Part shown: in pieces, positions 18,183-27,206 of the stretch
Position numbering within the stretch: position 1 is the first letter of the stretch
Layout of the letters: each line of letters starts with the position of its first letter
Source of the DNA: Opitutales bacterium
GTDB taxonomy: Bacteria; Verrucomicrobiota; Verrucomicrobiia; Opitutales; Intestinicryptomonadaceae
NCBI GenBank assembly: GCA_015061945.1
Contig: SUVP01000001.1
Span: forward strand, 186,001 to 250,000
Direction of reading: 5' to 3'
DNA: 64,000 nucleotides
Translations under genes and position numbers: made by a program
The notes under the pieces: generated by a model
The model's input: the letters and a program-made list of their open reading frames with translations, nothing else
What the model was told of the DNA's origin: nothing
The model's database searches: none

Positions 18183-19547
18183 TTAATTGATTTTTTTCAG
18201 CTCAAATCTATGTTTTTTGGGTGTTGCAATTTTGTAAAGTTCATCGTGCAATCGGCGTGATTCTGCGAACATTTCAGCTTGCTTGGGCTTTGTTGTTTTA
18301 TAAAGCACTGCACATTTTCTGATATATGGATGTTTAATTTTCTTTTCTTTCAACATCTTTTCAAGACGTTCTACGCGTGCTTCAAACGAGTCGAGTTCAT
18401 AGAGTTTTTGCCACATTTCAGTTGCATTTATTTCTCGCAAAGAATTGCAAAAATCGCGGAATACAAACGATGCTTTTTCGGTTTCGACTGCTTGTTTATA
18501 TTGAGGCGTATTTGTGTTGTTGCCGATATTTACACCCTTTGCGAGTTCGTCAGATGAATATTTGGCAACTTCTTTCCCATCGATAAGCAAGCTATAATCG
18601 CCCTTTTCAAGCCCAATAACTTTTATAATTTGACGATTATACTCTTTCACAAAACGCACATATTCTTCGGCAAATGCCGTATCTTTGTTCAATGGGAATG
18701 GCAACGAGTACTCCAAAGAATCAAATGAAACTCTATTTTTCTCTGCTTTAAAATCAGATACATCGCAATTAAATGAGTATTCAAGCTTTGCAGTTTTTGC
18801 GTTGATTTCAACAGTCGAGATTTCTCGATACTCACCGAGCGTGCGGACAAAATTCGACATCATCACATAACCGCCCATATCGGTTGGATGAACTCTATCG
18901 TTTCCTGAAGTAGAAATTTCTGGATGTTTCTTTTGTATTTCAATGCTCACATCAGTCATATAATTCCACATATCTATAAGTGGCAAATTATGTTTGAACG
19001 CAAAGCGTCGGCACTGATCTGCGAAAAATTCGAGCTCACGACGTTTCCCAAACACAACTGGTTTGTCTTTAATCTTTGCGTCTTCATCGTATGGCGACGG
19101 AGCAAACATAATCAACTTACAATTTGCGTCTTTGATTTTCTGAATAATTTCACCGACATTTTTTATATACGATTGACGGTTTTCTTCGAGTTTGTTTCTA
19201 AACCAATCATTCGGATTCTCCCTCATATATCGGGTATCATTCATCCCAATCATAAGGGTTGCATAGTTCGGCTTTAGGCTCAACACATCGTCTTTCAGAC
19301 GCTTATTTACATATTTAGCGACATCGCCACTTATGCCTACATCGTAAAAATTTATTTTGTCAGTCGGGTAGCGAGTTGCATAAAACAGAACAATATTTTT
19401 CATATATTTTGCGTTGTGTGTTATGCTATCGCCAATCAAGCAGACGTTAGAACCTGCCTCAAAAGTCGGCTTTACATCCTTTTTAGCGAATGCAGAAGTC
19501 GCCAATGAAAGCACTACCAATATTACAATATATTTCTTCATATTCAT
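18183..19547 (-). CDS. Secreted SGNH/GDSL hydrolase
   Basis: 454 residues with a signal peptide (M-N-M-K-K, hydrophobic core, A-F-A). The SGNH blocks are visible: block I G-D-S-I-T with the catalytic Ser (about 37-41), block II G-I-S-G-D, block III G-M-N-D, block V D-R-V-H-P-T-D-M-G-G-Y with catalytic Asp and His. The last 200 residues are a helical extension not needed for the fold. Such enzymes deacetylate or de-esterify carbohydrates or lipids; the substrate cannot be told. The start overlaps the stop of the upstream gene (TAATGA), so it is cotranscribed with the unknown gene at 19547-21049. Confidence 0.9.
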   Translation of the reverse strand: MNMKKYIVILVVLSLATSAFAKKDVKPTFEAGSNVCLIGDSITHNAKYMKNIVLFYATRYPTDKINFYDVGISGDVAKYVNKRLKDDVLSLKPNYATLMIGMNDTRYMRENPNDWFRNKLEENRQSYIKNVGEIIQKIKDANCKLIMFAPSPYDEDAKIKDKPVVFGKRRELEFFADQCRRFAFKHNLPLIDMWNYMTDVSIEIQKKHPEISTSGNDRVHPTDMGGYVMMSNFVRTLGEYREISTVEINAKTAKLEYSFNCDVSDFKAEKNRVSFDSLEYSLPFPLNKDTAFAEEYVRFVKEYNRQIIKVIGLEKGDYSLLIDGKEVAKYSSDELAKGVNIGNNTNTPQYKQAVETEKASFVFRDFCNSLREINATEMWQKLYELDSFEARVERLEKMLKEKKIKHPYIRKCAVLYKTTKPKQAEMFAESRRLHDELYKIATPKKHRFELKKIN

Positions 19548-21049
19548 TATTTATTTAAAGTTTTCACTTGTTGCAAAACGAGTTGTGCATACTTGTAATC
19601 TGAAATAAATTGCTTTTTTGCCTCGTTGAAATCGGAAAGATTGTCTTCGTAAATCGCCTCATACATCCGTCCAAGCGACACAAGCGAGTTGTAGAATATC
19701 GGGTTTATGGTCGACAGAGCTACTTTAATCTCAAGAACTCTTTGTTTGATTTCATTCTGCAAGACATCGCGATGTTCAAAAAGTTTAGAAACGCTAACGC
19801 CAACACGTTGCCCATCTGACGTATTCACTTGCAGAATCGCCAAACGTGAGACTTCTGAAACGGAACGCTCCGCTGAAAGCAGTCCACCCATTCTTGCCCA
19901 GATTTCACCAGTTATCAAGCATCGCCACCAAATTTGAAAATCATACCTTTGTGGTTTGAATGCCAACATTTTTTCGGAAAGCGATTTTGGCGACTCGCCT
20001 GCGAGCACTCGTCTTATAAACGCAGACAATATCGATTTATCTTTTATAACTTTTTCGATAGCGACAAGTGTCCAAAATGAGTGAGACTGTGCCGATAATG
20101 TTGTTTGTGTTAAAGCAAAAATTTTCTCGGGTAATTCGGGTGGAACCTTTGCCGATATTTCAGCCATTTCTGCCGACACACCAAAGCGGATTGATTGCTC
20201 GAGCGAGCGTGCAATCCCCATTTTTAGCCATATTGGGACTTTTTCCATTGCACCTTTTCCACCACTTTCGTATGCTATTTTTAGAAGAACAGCATTGGCG
20301 ATAGCATCGCAAAACTCTTCAATTTTCAAGGATTTTGTCCATGCGATGTGTAAAGTAAAGTCGCCCGACTGGCTTACAAAAAGGTTTGTATTGCGTTGCG
20401 GATTTTTTTCATCCGATATTTTTATTGATATTTTTTTGAGCAAAACTAATTGCTGGTTGTCGTTTGAAAAATATGTATCAAAGACTTTTTCAAACTCACC
20501 CAACGCATAAATTAACGTTGTGTGTGCACGATAATTATCCGACAGCAAGTCGAACAAACGCCCCTTGTACGAAAAGTAGTCAGGCAATTGAGAGAGTTTC
20601 TTTTCGATTTCCACAAGCTCTTCAATTTCTTTTTTTCGTGCTTGGTTTGCATCTTTATCCCCCCCAACAATCCCAGTATAATAGCCGTTAATAAAGTCTT
20701 TTGACGTATCTACAACATACTTTTTCTTTGTTGACGAGTCCGTCTTTGCGTCGTCTTTTTTTGAAGTTGCCTCAGTTGGCGATTCAGCTGTGATGTCAGA
20801 ATCTTCTGCTATACTTTCTTGCGGTGAATTCGGTATTTTTCCGAGCGATTTGCAACGCTCAAGCTCTTTGGCAAAATCGAAATCGCCTGTCAACACACGT
20901 CCAGTTTCAGCCTTACCTTGTGCCGCTTCATCAGCCAAATGGCGTGCTAATGCGAGCTTCTGCGAGAGTGTCAACGCTGGTTTGCTTGCCCCACAAACGA
21001 CTCCACTAAGTGCGACGAACACTAAAAACATCAAGGCACGATATTTCAT
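19547..21049 (-). CDS. Secreted protein of unknown function
   Basis: 500 residues with a signal peptide (about 1-20, ending V-V-C-G-A; the Cys could also be a lipoprotein site, but the context G-V-V-C is poor). Residues about 70-120 are low complexity (Ser, Thr, Asp, Lys). The rest is predicted helical, with F-D-T-Y-F-S-N and W-R-C-L-I-T-G-E-I-W-A-R-M-G-G-L patterns; I see no metal-binding HExxH or nucleophile motif. I do not recognise the family. It overlaps the next gene upstream by four bases and the SGNH gene downstream. Confidence 0.8.
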   Translation of the reverse strand: MKYRALMFLVFVALSGVVCGASKPALTLSQKLALARHLADEAAQGKAETGRVLTGDFDFAKELERCKSLGKIPNSPQESIAEDSDITAESPTEATSKKDDAKTDSSTKKKYVVDTSKDFINGYYTGIVGGDKDANQARKKEIEELVEIEKKLSQLPDYFSYKGRLFDLLSDNYRAHTTLIYALGEFEKVFDTYFSNDNQQLVLLKKISIKISDEKNPQRNTNLFVSQSGDFTLHIAWTKSLKIEEFCDAIANAVLLKIAYESGGKGAMEKVPIWLKMGIARSLEQSIRFGVSAEMAEISAKVPPELPEKIFALTQTTLSAQSHSFWTLVAIEKVIKDKSILSAFIRRVLAGESPKSLSEKMLAFKPQRYDFQIWWRCLITGEIWARMGGLLSAERSVSEVSRLAILQVNTSDGQRVGVSVSKLFEHRDVLQNEIKQRVLEIKVALSTINPIFYNSLVSLGRMYEAIYEDNLSDFNEAKKQFISDYKYAQLVLQQVKTLNK

Positions 21050-21633
21050 TTTTCAATCCTCACTCTTGAATTTGGGGGTAGCTCGATTTTACAATTTTCC
21101 AAAATATCGAGATATTTTTCAAGTGGTTTGATTGAAGAATAAAAACTCAACAGCGACTCCGCAACATCTTCGGCGATAAAATCGGGCAAGCGTGCATCGC
21201 CGATATAAACGTACTTCACATCGACACCATCGCCGTCGAACGAAAGCCCCACGAACGCACCCAACTTTATATTTTTCGAGAACACTCTCGCTGAAAATGG
21301 AATGCAAACTTCTATATTTTTTCTACTAACCGAAAAGGTCGGCGATATCGGTGCCGACACTGCATTTTGCTCTGCCAAAGATTGTTTTTTTGCACATTCG
21401 AGAATCAAATTAAACGCACCTTCATTCAATTCATCCATAGAAAACTCTTTTGATTTTTCCGAAGAATCCAAGAATTCTGCCAAGAGAGGCGATGTAGACT
21501 TTACCATTGGCGGAACATCGCCCGACAACGCCATAAATAAAAAAGCGACAAGTACCCCGAACGTCATAAACAATGCGACGTTCAACACAAAAGAACAGAG
21601 TCCCCAAAAAAGAAATTTTAAAAATTTCAACAT
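21046..21633 (-). CDS. Membrane-anchored protein of unknown function
   Basis: 195 residues from the ATG ending at 21633; a TTG nine codons upstream is less likely. One long hydrophobic N-terminal region (about 6-37) looks like one or two membrane helices, followed by a periplasmic beta-rich domain with no recognisable motif. It sits between the two larger unknown secreted proteins, with a 4-bp overlap downstream, suggesting the three act together at the envelope. Confidence 0.75.
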   Translation of the reverse strand: MLKFLKFLFWGLCSFVLNVALFMTFGVLVAFLFMALSGDVPPMVKSTSPLLAEFLDSSEKSKEFSMDELNEGAFNLILECAKKQSLAEQNAVSAPISPTFSVSRKNIEVCIPFSARVFSKNIKLGAFVGLSFDGDGVDVKYVYIGDARLPDFIAEDVAESLLSFYSSIKPLEKYLDILENCKIELPPNSRVRIEK

Positions 21634-21663
21634 ATTTATCCGATTAAAAGTGCGGAACAAAAA

Positions 21664-23571
21664 TTATTCAGTATATCTCGATGCTACTCTTTCTATACCA
21701 AGTCTGCACGCTTGCGAAGCTGGAAAGATTTCTTGAGCCGAAAGATAACAATTTAGTGCGATTGCATAATTTTGTTTCTCTTCTTCAGCTTTTGCACGAC
21801 CCAACATTTTCACATAATCGGCAACTTCAGGTGCGAGGCGAGCCAATGCAAGAGCCAATTTAGAATCGCTACCATCTATCGCACGAGCGTTTTCGAGAAT
21901 ATCCCACGCAAAATATTTGTTGTTTTGTTTTTCAAATTCTTCGGCTTGTGCAATCAGCGTGTCAATCTGCGAGATTCTGACAACAATCTTGCGTAGCTCT
22001 TTAGCACGTTCATCATCTTGTCTAAATGCGATTGCATACTCTGGTGCTTCGGCAACTATTTCTCGATAATTCTTACGAGCCAAAAGCTCATCAAATTTTT
22101 GAATATATTTTGATGCCCCCGACGCAAGCCCGACTAAATCTTTATTGAATTCGTTTATCGCCGGATTGAGTGGCCACATCTGCATTGCTTGTGCAAGCGA
22201 TGCTTTTACATCTTCGATTTTCCCGAGTGCAGCAGCCTGTTTTGCCGCCATAACGTGCATATCGCTGACACGTTGAGCTGTACGGACTTTTGCGAGAACC
22301 TCGCGTGAACGGAAGTCGGGTGCAGTTGTTTTAAAGTCTTCAAGAATTTCAATAATAGCACCCCAATCCTTTGAGTCGGCGAGAGTTTTCATTGCCGAGA
22401 CATCTTTGTAAATCTTGAGAATCTGACGACGTTTTTCCGACGGCAAAAGTGCGAGCTCGCTATCAAATTCGCCAAGAGCAAAAGTTTCCATAAGGCGTTC
22501 AAACGCACCAAACATCTCACCGTTTTTGATAAGCGAGTTCACTGCTACCATTCCGTCGTGAATATCTTTGCGTGCTTCAGTTGCGATATTTTCAAAAACA
22601 TCAATCGACGGCAAGAAGCTCGAAACAGGAATCAACTCTTTGATTTCATTTTTGCCAACCTGTAATTCTTGTGCTGACCCACGGAAAATATGGCGATAGA
22701 ACATTGATGCAATTTGTGCTTGTTGAAATTTTCTTTCCAACAAGAACGACACTATTTGCGATTGAAATAACAACACTGCTTTTGACCCGACCAATTCTTT
22801 TGCGGCTTTTTTTGTCGCTAAATTTGCTATTTCCTCGTCTAAATCTTGAATAGCGTATGCGAGTGAAGACGCCCCCTTTGTTCGTTGTTTTGTATTGTGT
22901 TTACGATTTTGCGAAACAATTTTGTCGCTCGCATACTCGATAAATTCTGCCTTTCCGACTACTTCTTTTTTTTGTTCATCTGTTATTTCTTGTTGTTTAA
23001 TTTCCGATGTGCGAGCATTTTGATATTCGCCTCGCATACGCCACGACAAATACACCAAATTTGCAATCGTCAACGATGATCTTCCATCGACATCATATTC
23101 GGCTGCGTCGAAAAGACGGCTCCAACAAGCACGCACAACTTCGTCTGGCAATCTATCATTACTTGCCGACAATCGAGATGTAATTTCAGCAAGGATTGCT
23201 TGATATGCGTTATAATCTTGGGACAATTCTGGCATAGCAAGATAGCGTTCAAAACGTGCTCTTACCATACGCGAGTCGCCAACATTAAAAGTTTTACCTT
23301 TCCAATTTAGTGTTCCGTTTTCAAAGTCGAAAGAGTCTTTGTCGGTATCAAAAATTTTATCTGCAGTGCGTTCAAAAGTAGAGCTTTCAAAAAAACCTTT
23401 TTGTTGCGGAACTGCTGGTTGCGTTGATACACTCGGTACAGAAGCAGACGCTTGTGGATTCACTTGTGGATTTGCCGATATCGATTGCGATTTATTCAAC
23501 CACGTTGCAGATTGTGAAAATCCGATTGCACAAGAAAAAATAATCGCCAATGAAATAATAGATTTTTTCAT
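21664..23571 (-). CDS. Large secreted helical-repeat (TPR-like) protein of unknown function
   Basis: 635 residues with a clear signal peptide (M-K-K-S-I-I, hydrophobic core, G-F-S-Q-S). After a Pro/Gln/Ser/Val-rich linker (about 20-60) comes a domain with W-K-G-K-T-F-N-V-G-D-S-R, then long helices. The last 250 residues have tetratricopeptide-like helix pairs (A-L-A-L-A-R-L-A-P and A-I-A-L-N-C-Y-L-S-A-Q-E-I-F-P). No enzyme motif is visible. It is probably a periplasmic or outer-membrane scaffold; this is inferred from its architecture. It lies 10 bp downstream of the 23582 gene in an apparent operon. Confidence 0.8.
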   Translation of the reverse strand: MKKSIISLAIIFSCAIGFSQSATWLNKSQSISANPQVNPQASASVPSVSTQPAVPQQKGFFESSTFERTADKIFDTDKDSFDFENGTLNWKGKTFNVGDSRMVRARFERYLAMPELSQDYNAYQAILAEITSRLSASNDRLPDEVVRACWSRLFDAAEYDVDGRSSLTIANLVYLSWRMRGEYQNARTSEIKQQEITDEQKKEVVGKAEFIEYASDKIVSQNRKHNTKQRTKGASSLAYAIQDLDEEIANLATKKAAKELVGSKAVLLFQSQIVSFLLERKFQQAQIASMFYRHIFRGSAQELQVGKNEIKELIPVSSFLPSIDVFENIATEARKDIHDGMVAVNSLIKNGEMFGAFERLMETFALGEFDSELALLPSEKRRQILKIYKDVSAMKTLADSKDWGAIIEILEDFKTTAPDFRSREVLAKVRTAQRVSDMHVMAAKQAAALGKIEDVKASLAQAMQMWPLNPAINEFNKDLVGLASGASKYIQKFDELLARKNYREIVAEAPEYAIAFRQDDERAKELRKIVVRISQIDTLIAQAEEFEKQNNKYFAWDILENARAIDGSDSKLALALARLAPEVADYVKMLGRAKAEEEKQNYAIALNCYLSAQEIFPASQACRLGIERVASRYTE

Positions 23572-23581
23572 AAAGTACCTC

Positions 23582-23953
23582 TTAGTATTTCTTCATCGAT
23601 TCTACAATTATTTCGCCTTTTTTGCCGATAAGAATGTCCATATCATAACGCTGTTTTGTCTGTGCGTTGACATTTAAACTATTCGGAATTAGCACTGCAA
23701 ATTTCTTTCGGTTTGAATCACGCAAAGAGACAACTCTGCCATTACCGACATCGGCGAGTTGCATTTCAAGCTCCGCCTTAAGCGAGTACCTGTTGCCCGA
23801 CATATTTCTTGGCGATTCTAAATATTGCACATACGAAAATTCTGGATTACTCGAAAATCCACGTTTCTTAAAATATATTAACGACAATGCCATAGCGATT
23901 GAAATAAGCGGTATGAGTATTGCAATTATTATTGGAGTTGTTTTCGATTTCAT
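23582..23953 (-). CDS. Small membrane-anchored protein of unknown function
   Basis: 123 residues with one N-terminal transmembrane helix (about 7-28), followed by K-K-R and an extracytoplasmic domain of about 90 residues with K-A-E-L-E-M-Q-L-A-D-V and V-S-L-R-D-S-N-R-K-K-F-A-V-L-I-P. It looks like the first gene of the unknown operon 23953-18183. I do not recognise a family. Confidence 0.75.
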   Translation of the reverse strand: MKSKTTPIIIAILIPLISIAMALSLIYFKKRGFSSNPEFSYVQYLESPRNMSGNRYSLKAELEMQLADVGNGRVVSLRDSNRKKFAVLIPNSLNVNAQTKQRYDMDILIGKKGEIIVESMKKY

Positions 23954-24032
23954 AATATCAAATTATCAAAGAAAAATCATTTTTTGTCTTATTAGATTTT
24001 CCTAAAATATTGTCGACAGTTCAAGCATATTA

Positions 24033-25712
24033 TTAGTTCCAGCGTTTCGCAAAACAGCCGTAAAAAACCACGCCCACAGCCAACACAAATTGTACAGTTA
24101 AAACGGCAATTGCGAGTTCTGGCACAGGCATAAAATCCCAATCAGGTTTTGTTTGGATGTACGCATCGTAAATGCGAGTGTTTTTCATTGATGTCATATA
24201 CCCTGCCCATCCCCAATATGTAGAGATAAATGGACGGCACACCCACTTCAATGCTTCGGGCAATGCCAGTACCACACCTGACAATGGGAGCTGAAAACCA
24301 ACCAAATATATCGATACCAAATTTGCTTTATCCGACGATGAGAATATCGCACTGAACGCCAAACATATTGCCGTCATAGTGATACAAACCATCGCCAAAT
24401 TTAGCGACTGTACTGCGACATTCCCAGGGAATCCACAGACATATTTCACAAACACGCACATCCAAACTCCTTGAAATAATGCGAGCGACGATGTAAATAT
24501 TATTTTAGAAAATGCGTATGCCGATGGACGCAAGCCTATCAAACGTTCCTTTTCGTAAAGATTGCGTTCGCCTGCAATTTCGCGAGCTGAATTATTTGCT
24601 CCTATAAGCGAGAGCAAAACCACTTGGAACAAAATCAATCCAGTAACTATTGTCGACGTGTTTGCCGCACTAATTTGCATTTTCAGCGTTTCTTTCAATT
24701 CGTCGAGAGCTCCCAAATTGCGTTCAAGAGCCAAGCTCTCAATTTGAGGTAATCCCCCGATTGAAAAAATCACCACAACGAGTGGGAAACCAAATGTTAT
24801 GCCGAGAGTCAAAAGCAAATACGTTGTATCTCTAAAAAACAGTTTGTAGCGTCGCCCCAAGAGTGTAATCAACTGCGACAACATTGACGGACGTTGGTAT
24901 TCCAATTCCTCTGCGTTTTCAGATTCATTTTCGTCGTCCAAAAAATCGTTTTGTTCAGCTAAATAATCAGCCCATTTTTGACGCCATACGGAAATGTCAA
25001 AATCGTTGAGTCTATCGTAAAGCGAAAGTGCAGAATCTATTTCAAAATAAGTTTTCAGTTCATCGAGATTGCCTTGAAAAACAATTTCACCAGCAAAAAC
25101 AACCGTGATTTTGTCGAAGTAATCGAGCTTTGCGAGATTGTGGATTATACAGATAAAAGTTTTCGATTGCTCGCGAGCAAGCTTTTGCAATAAATCGAGA
25201 ATTGAATTTTCAGATAGAGGGTCGAGCCCAGATGTTACTTCATCGCAAACCATAGTCGACGGATTATTCGCAAGCTCGACAGCCAATCCGATTCGACGAA
25301 GTTGTCCGCCCGAGAGCGAACCAACCAACTTGTCTTTATGTTCCGATAATCCCACTATCGACAAAATAGATTCGAGGCGTTCAGCACGTCCAGTTGAATC
25401 AGCCACTGCAATATCAAGAGCACTTTCCAACGCTTCGCTAACAGTTAACATTGGGTGCACGCATGTAAACTGTGGAGCAAAACCGACCTTACCAACCAAG
25501 TCTTCGCTCGAGTCCACTTTATGCCCTGAATAAAATGAGTCGCCTTCAGCCGATATTATTTTCAACATCGCCTTCACAAGTGTCGTCTTTCCGCAACCCG
25601 ATGGACCAATCACGGCATTCATCGCACGTGGAGCAAACGATACATTTGCATTCTTCAAAATCGGCTCATCCGAGTTTGGAACTCTAACAGTAAGATTTTT
25701 GCAACTTAACAT
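24033..25712 (-). CDS. ABCG-type ABC transporter (ATPase fused to permease)
   Basis: 559 residues. The N-terminal ATPase has Walker A G-P-S-G-C-G-K-T-T (about 37-45), signature L-S-G-G-Q, Walker B V-C-D-E-V-T-S-G-L-D and an H-loop His in I-I-H-N. A charged linker (about 240-275) leads to an ABC2-type permease with about six helices from residue 290 on. ATPase-before-permease in one chain is the ABCG/White arrangement, which acts as a dimer and usually exports lipids, polysaccharide precursors or hydrophobic compounds. The substrate is unknown. It is the first minus-strand gene of the group and is divergent from 25775, with 62 bp between them. Confidence 0.9.
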   Translation of the reverse strand: MLSCKNLTVRVPNSDEPILKNANVSFAPRAMNAVIGPSGCGKTTLVKAMLKIISAEGDSFYSGHKVDSSEDLVGKVGFAPQFTCVHPMLTVSEALESALDIAVADSTGRAERLESILSIVGLSEHKDKLVGSLSGGQLRRIGLAVELANNPSTMVCDEVTSGLDPLSENSILDLLQKLAREQSKTFICIIHNLAKLDYFDKITVVFAGEIVFQGNLDELKTYFEIDSALSLYDRLNDFDISVWRQKWADYLAEQNDFLDDENESENAEELEYQRPSMLSQLITLLGRRYKLFFRDTTYLLLTLGITFGFPLVVVIFSIGGLPQIESLALERNLGALDELKETLKMQISAANTSTIVTGLILFQVVLLSLIGANNSAREIAGERNLYEKERLIGLRPSAYAFSKIIFTSSLALFQGVWMCVFVKYVCGFPGNVAVQSLNLAMVCITMTAICLAFSAIFSSSDKANLVSIYLVGFQLPLSGVVLALPEALKWVCRPFISTYWGWAGYMTSMKNTRIYDAYIQTKPDWDFMPVPELAIAVLTVQFVLAVGVVFYGCFAKRWN

Positions 25713-25774
25713 ATTTACAACGTGTCTATTAAATTTCTGTTGATATTTTTACAACTTTGTAATTAATTGCAACT

Positions 25775-26326
25775 ATGAAGATTTTAAATTTTTTATTTCT
25801 CACATTGCTATCCAGTGCCTCGACCCTGAATTTGCACGCACTTCAAGTTGCGACAACAATAGTTAACCCAAATAATTTTGGAATAAAATTTCCAAATGGA
25901 TCTCAGTTTTATGGGAACGCAAACAAGGTTGTATCAATTTCAAAACAAGAATTTATCGTTGGTCCGTTGCTCGTTACAGAAGTCTGCATTGAGTTCGACC
26001 AATCCCCACTTCAAGTGAGAATCTATAACTCGCAAACAATACCGACAGATAAAGTTTTAAACGACGCTAACAAAAAAATCCCTGAAAGACTCTCTACATT
26101 GGCAAGAAACCCAAATCTGCCTAAAAAAATCGACAAAGAAATGTCTAATACAACAACCCAACAAAATGTATACAAGGATTACCCAACGACAACTCATGCG
26201 AGAACTATTGAATTTATTGTCCCAAAATTGAGCGAACTAAACGCTTTTTTCGATAAAATCAGCGACGATTTTAATCGAATGGGAAATCAATCTATGAACA
26301 AAAAAATTTACATATTAACGGAATAA
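25775..26326 (+). CDS. Small secreted protein of unknown function
   Basis: 183 residues with a signal peptide (M-K-I-L-N-F-L-F-L-T, ending L-H-A). The remaining 160 residues are mixed alpha/beta, without Cys pairs beyond one and without a motif I know. The next gene, also a secreted unknown, starts four bases after its stop codon, so the two form an operon. There is no homology I can name from the sequence. Confidence 0.75.
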   Translation: MKILNFLFLTLLSSASTLNLHALQVATTIVNPNNFGIKFPNGSQFYGNANKVVSISKQEFIVGPLLVTEVCIEFDQSPLQVRIYNSQTIPTDKVLNDANKKIPERLSTLARNPNLPKKIDKEMSNTTTQQNVYKDYPTTTHARTIEFIVPKLSELNAFFDKISDDFNRMGNQSMNKKIYILTE

Positions 26327-26330
26327 AAAA

Positions 26331-27113
26331 ATGAACAAATCATACTTGTTTTTAATCGGATTATTGATTGCGTCAGCGTCGCTTTTTGCTGAAAAAATCG
26401 GTGATGTCGTCAAAGCAGGCAACTCTGCATATATGCTCGTTTGCGAACTCAACACGCCCGAGCAAAATGCAAATTTCCAACGCAATATAAATGTAATGCA
26501 ACGCTCTGCAAAAGCTATCGACTTTGCAAAAGAAAAAATCCAGACAGAAAAAGATCCAGCCAAAAAAGCTGAATACGAAAAAGCTCTCAAGACCCTCGAA
26601 CGCGACTTTAAAACTAATGATGAGTTAATGCAAAAAACATACGCATTTTCTTCTCATAGAAAATACAGAATGATGTTCCTCGAAACAAATATCTGCGTTC
26701 CGCTCACATCAAAAGAACTGTCAGAACTCAAAGACGAAAACGGCAAAGCTCTCGACCCTATGAAAGTTTTTCAACGTGGCAATACATCGCTTTATATCGC
26801 AAGTAAAGTTATCGGCATTAAAGAAAACCAAGAGTTGCAACGTATGATTAGCTATGTCGTAAAACGTCGAGCTGATATGGAAAAACTCCGCAAAGAACTC
26901 GTCAAAACAACCGACGCATCAAAGCAAATGGAGTTGACAAAACAATTAGGTGCTACCGAAAATGCACTCAATGAAGCCGAAGAAAATTTGAGAAAAAATT
27001 ATGGTATAAAATCAAAAGGCGATTATCTTATCGAAACTGCAAAATTAAAATTATATCTAATTTTGACGCCTGAAGAACTCGCAAAAATAGAGGCTCAACA
27101 AGGTAAAAAATAA
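26331..27113 (+). CDS. Secreted coiled-coil protein of unknown function
   Basis: 260 residues with a signal peptide (about 1-20, ending S-L-F-A-E). Two helical segments rich in Lys and Glu (about 58-100 and 180-225) look like coiled coils. The parts between them share the theme L-x-L-T-x-E-E-L or V-P-L-T-S-K-E-L-S-E-L, seen near both residue 125 and residue 250, which suggests an internal repeat. The function is unknown. It is the second gene of a two-gene operon that ends at the strong terminator at 27151-27187. Confidence 0.75.
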   Translation: MNKSYLFLIGLLIASASLFAEKIGDVVKAGNSAYMLVCELNTPEQNANFQRNINVMQRSAKAIDFAKEKIQTEKDPAKKAEYEKALKTLERDFKTNDELMQKTYAFSSHRKYRMMFLETNICVPLTSKELSELKDENGKALDPMKVFQRGNTSLYIASKVIGIKENQELQRMISYVVKRRADMEKLRKELVKTTDASKQMELTKQLGATENALNEAEENLRKNYGIKSKGDYLIETAKLKLYLILTPEELAKIEAQQGKK

Positions 27114-27150
27114 AATAAAAAACGGGCATCAAAAGCCAAAAACAAAAAAT

Positions 27151-27187
27151 AAAAATGGAGTTAAGTTTTTCGCTTAACTCCATTTTT
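27151..27187. terminator. Strong bidirectional terminator
   Basis: A perfect 15-bp inverted repeat (27151-27165 with 27173-27187) around a seven-base loop, with an A tract on one side and a T tract on the other. It lies between the convergent genes ending at 27113 and 27207. Confidence 0.92.
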
Positions 27188-27206
27188 TTACAGCTGTAAA
27201 ATTGTA

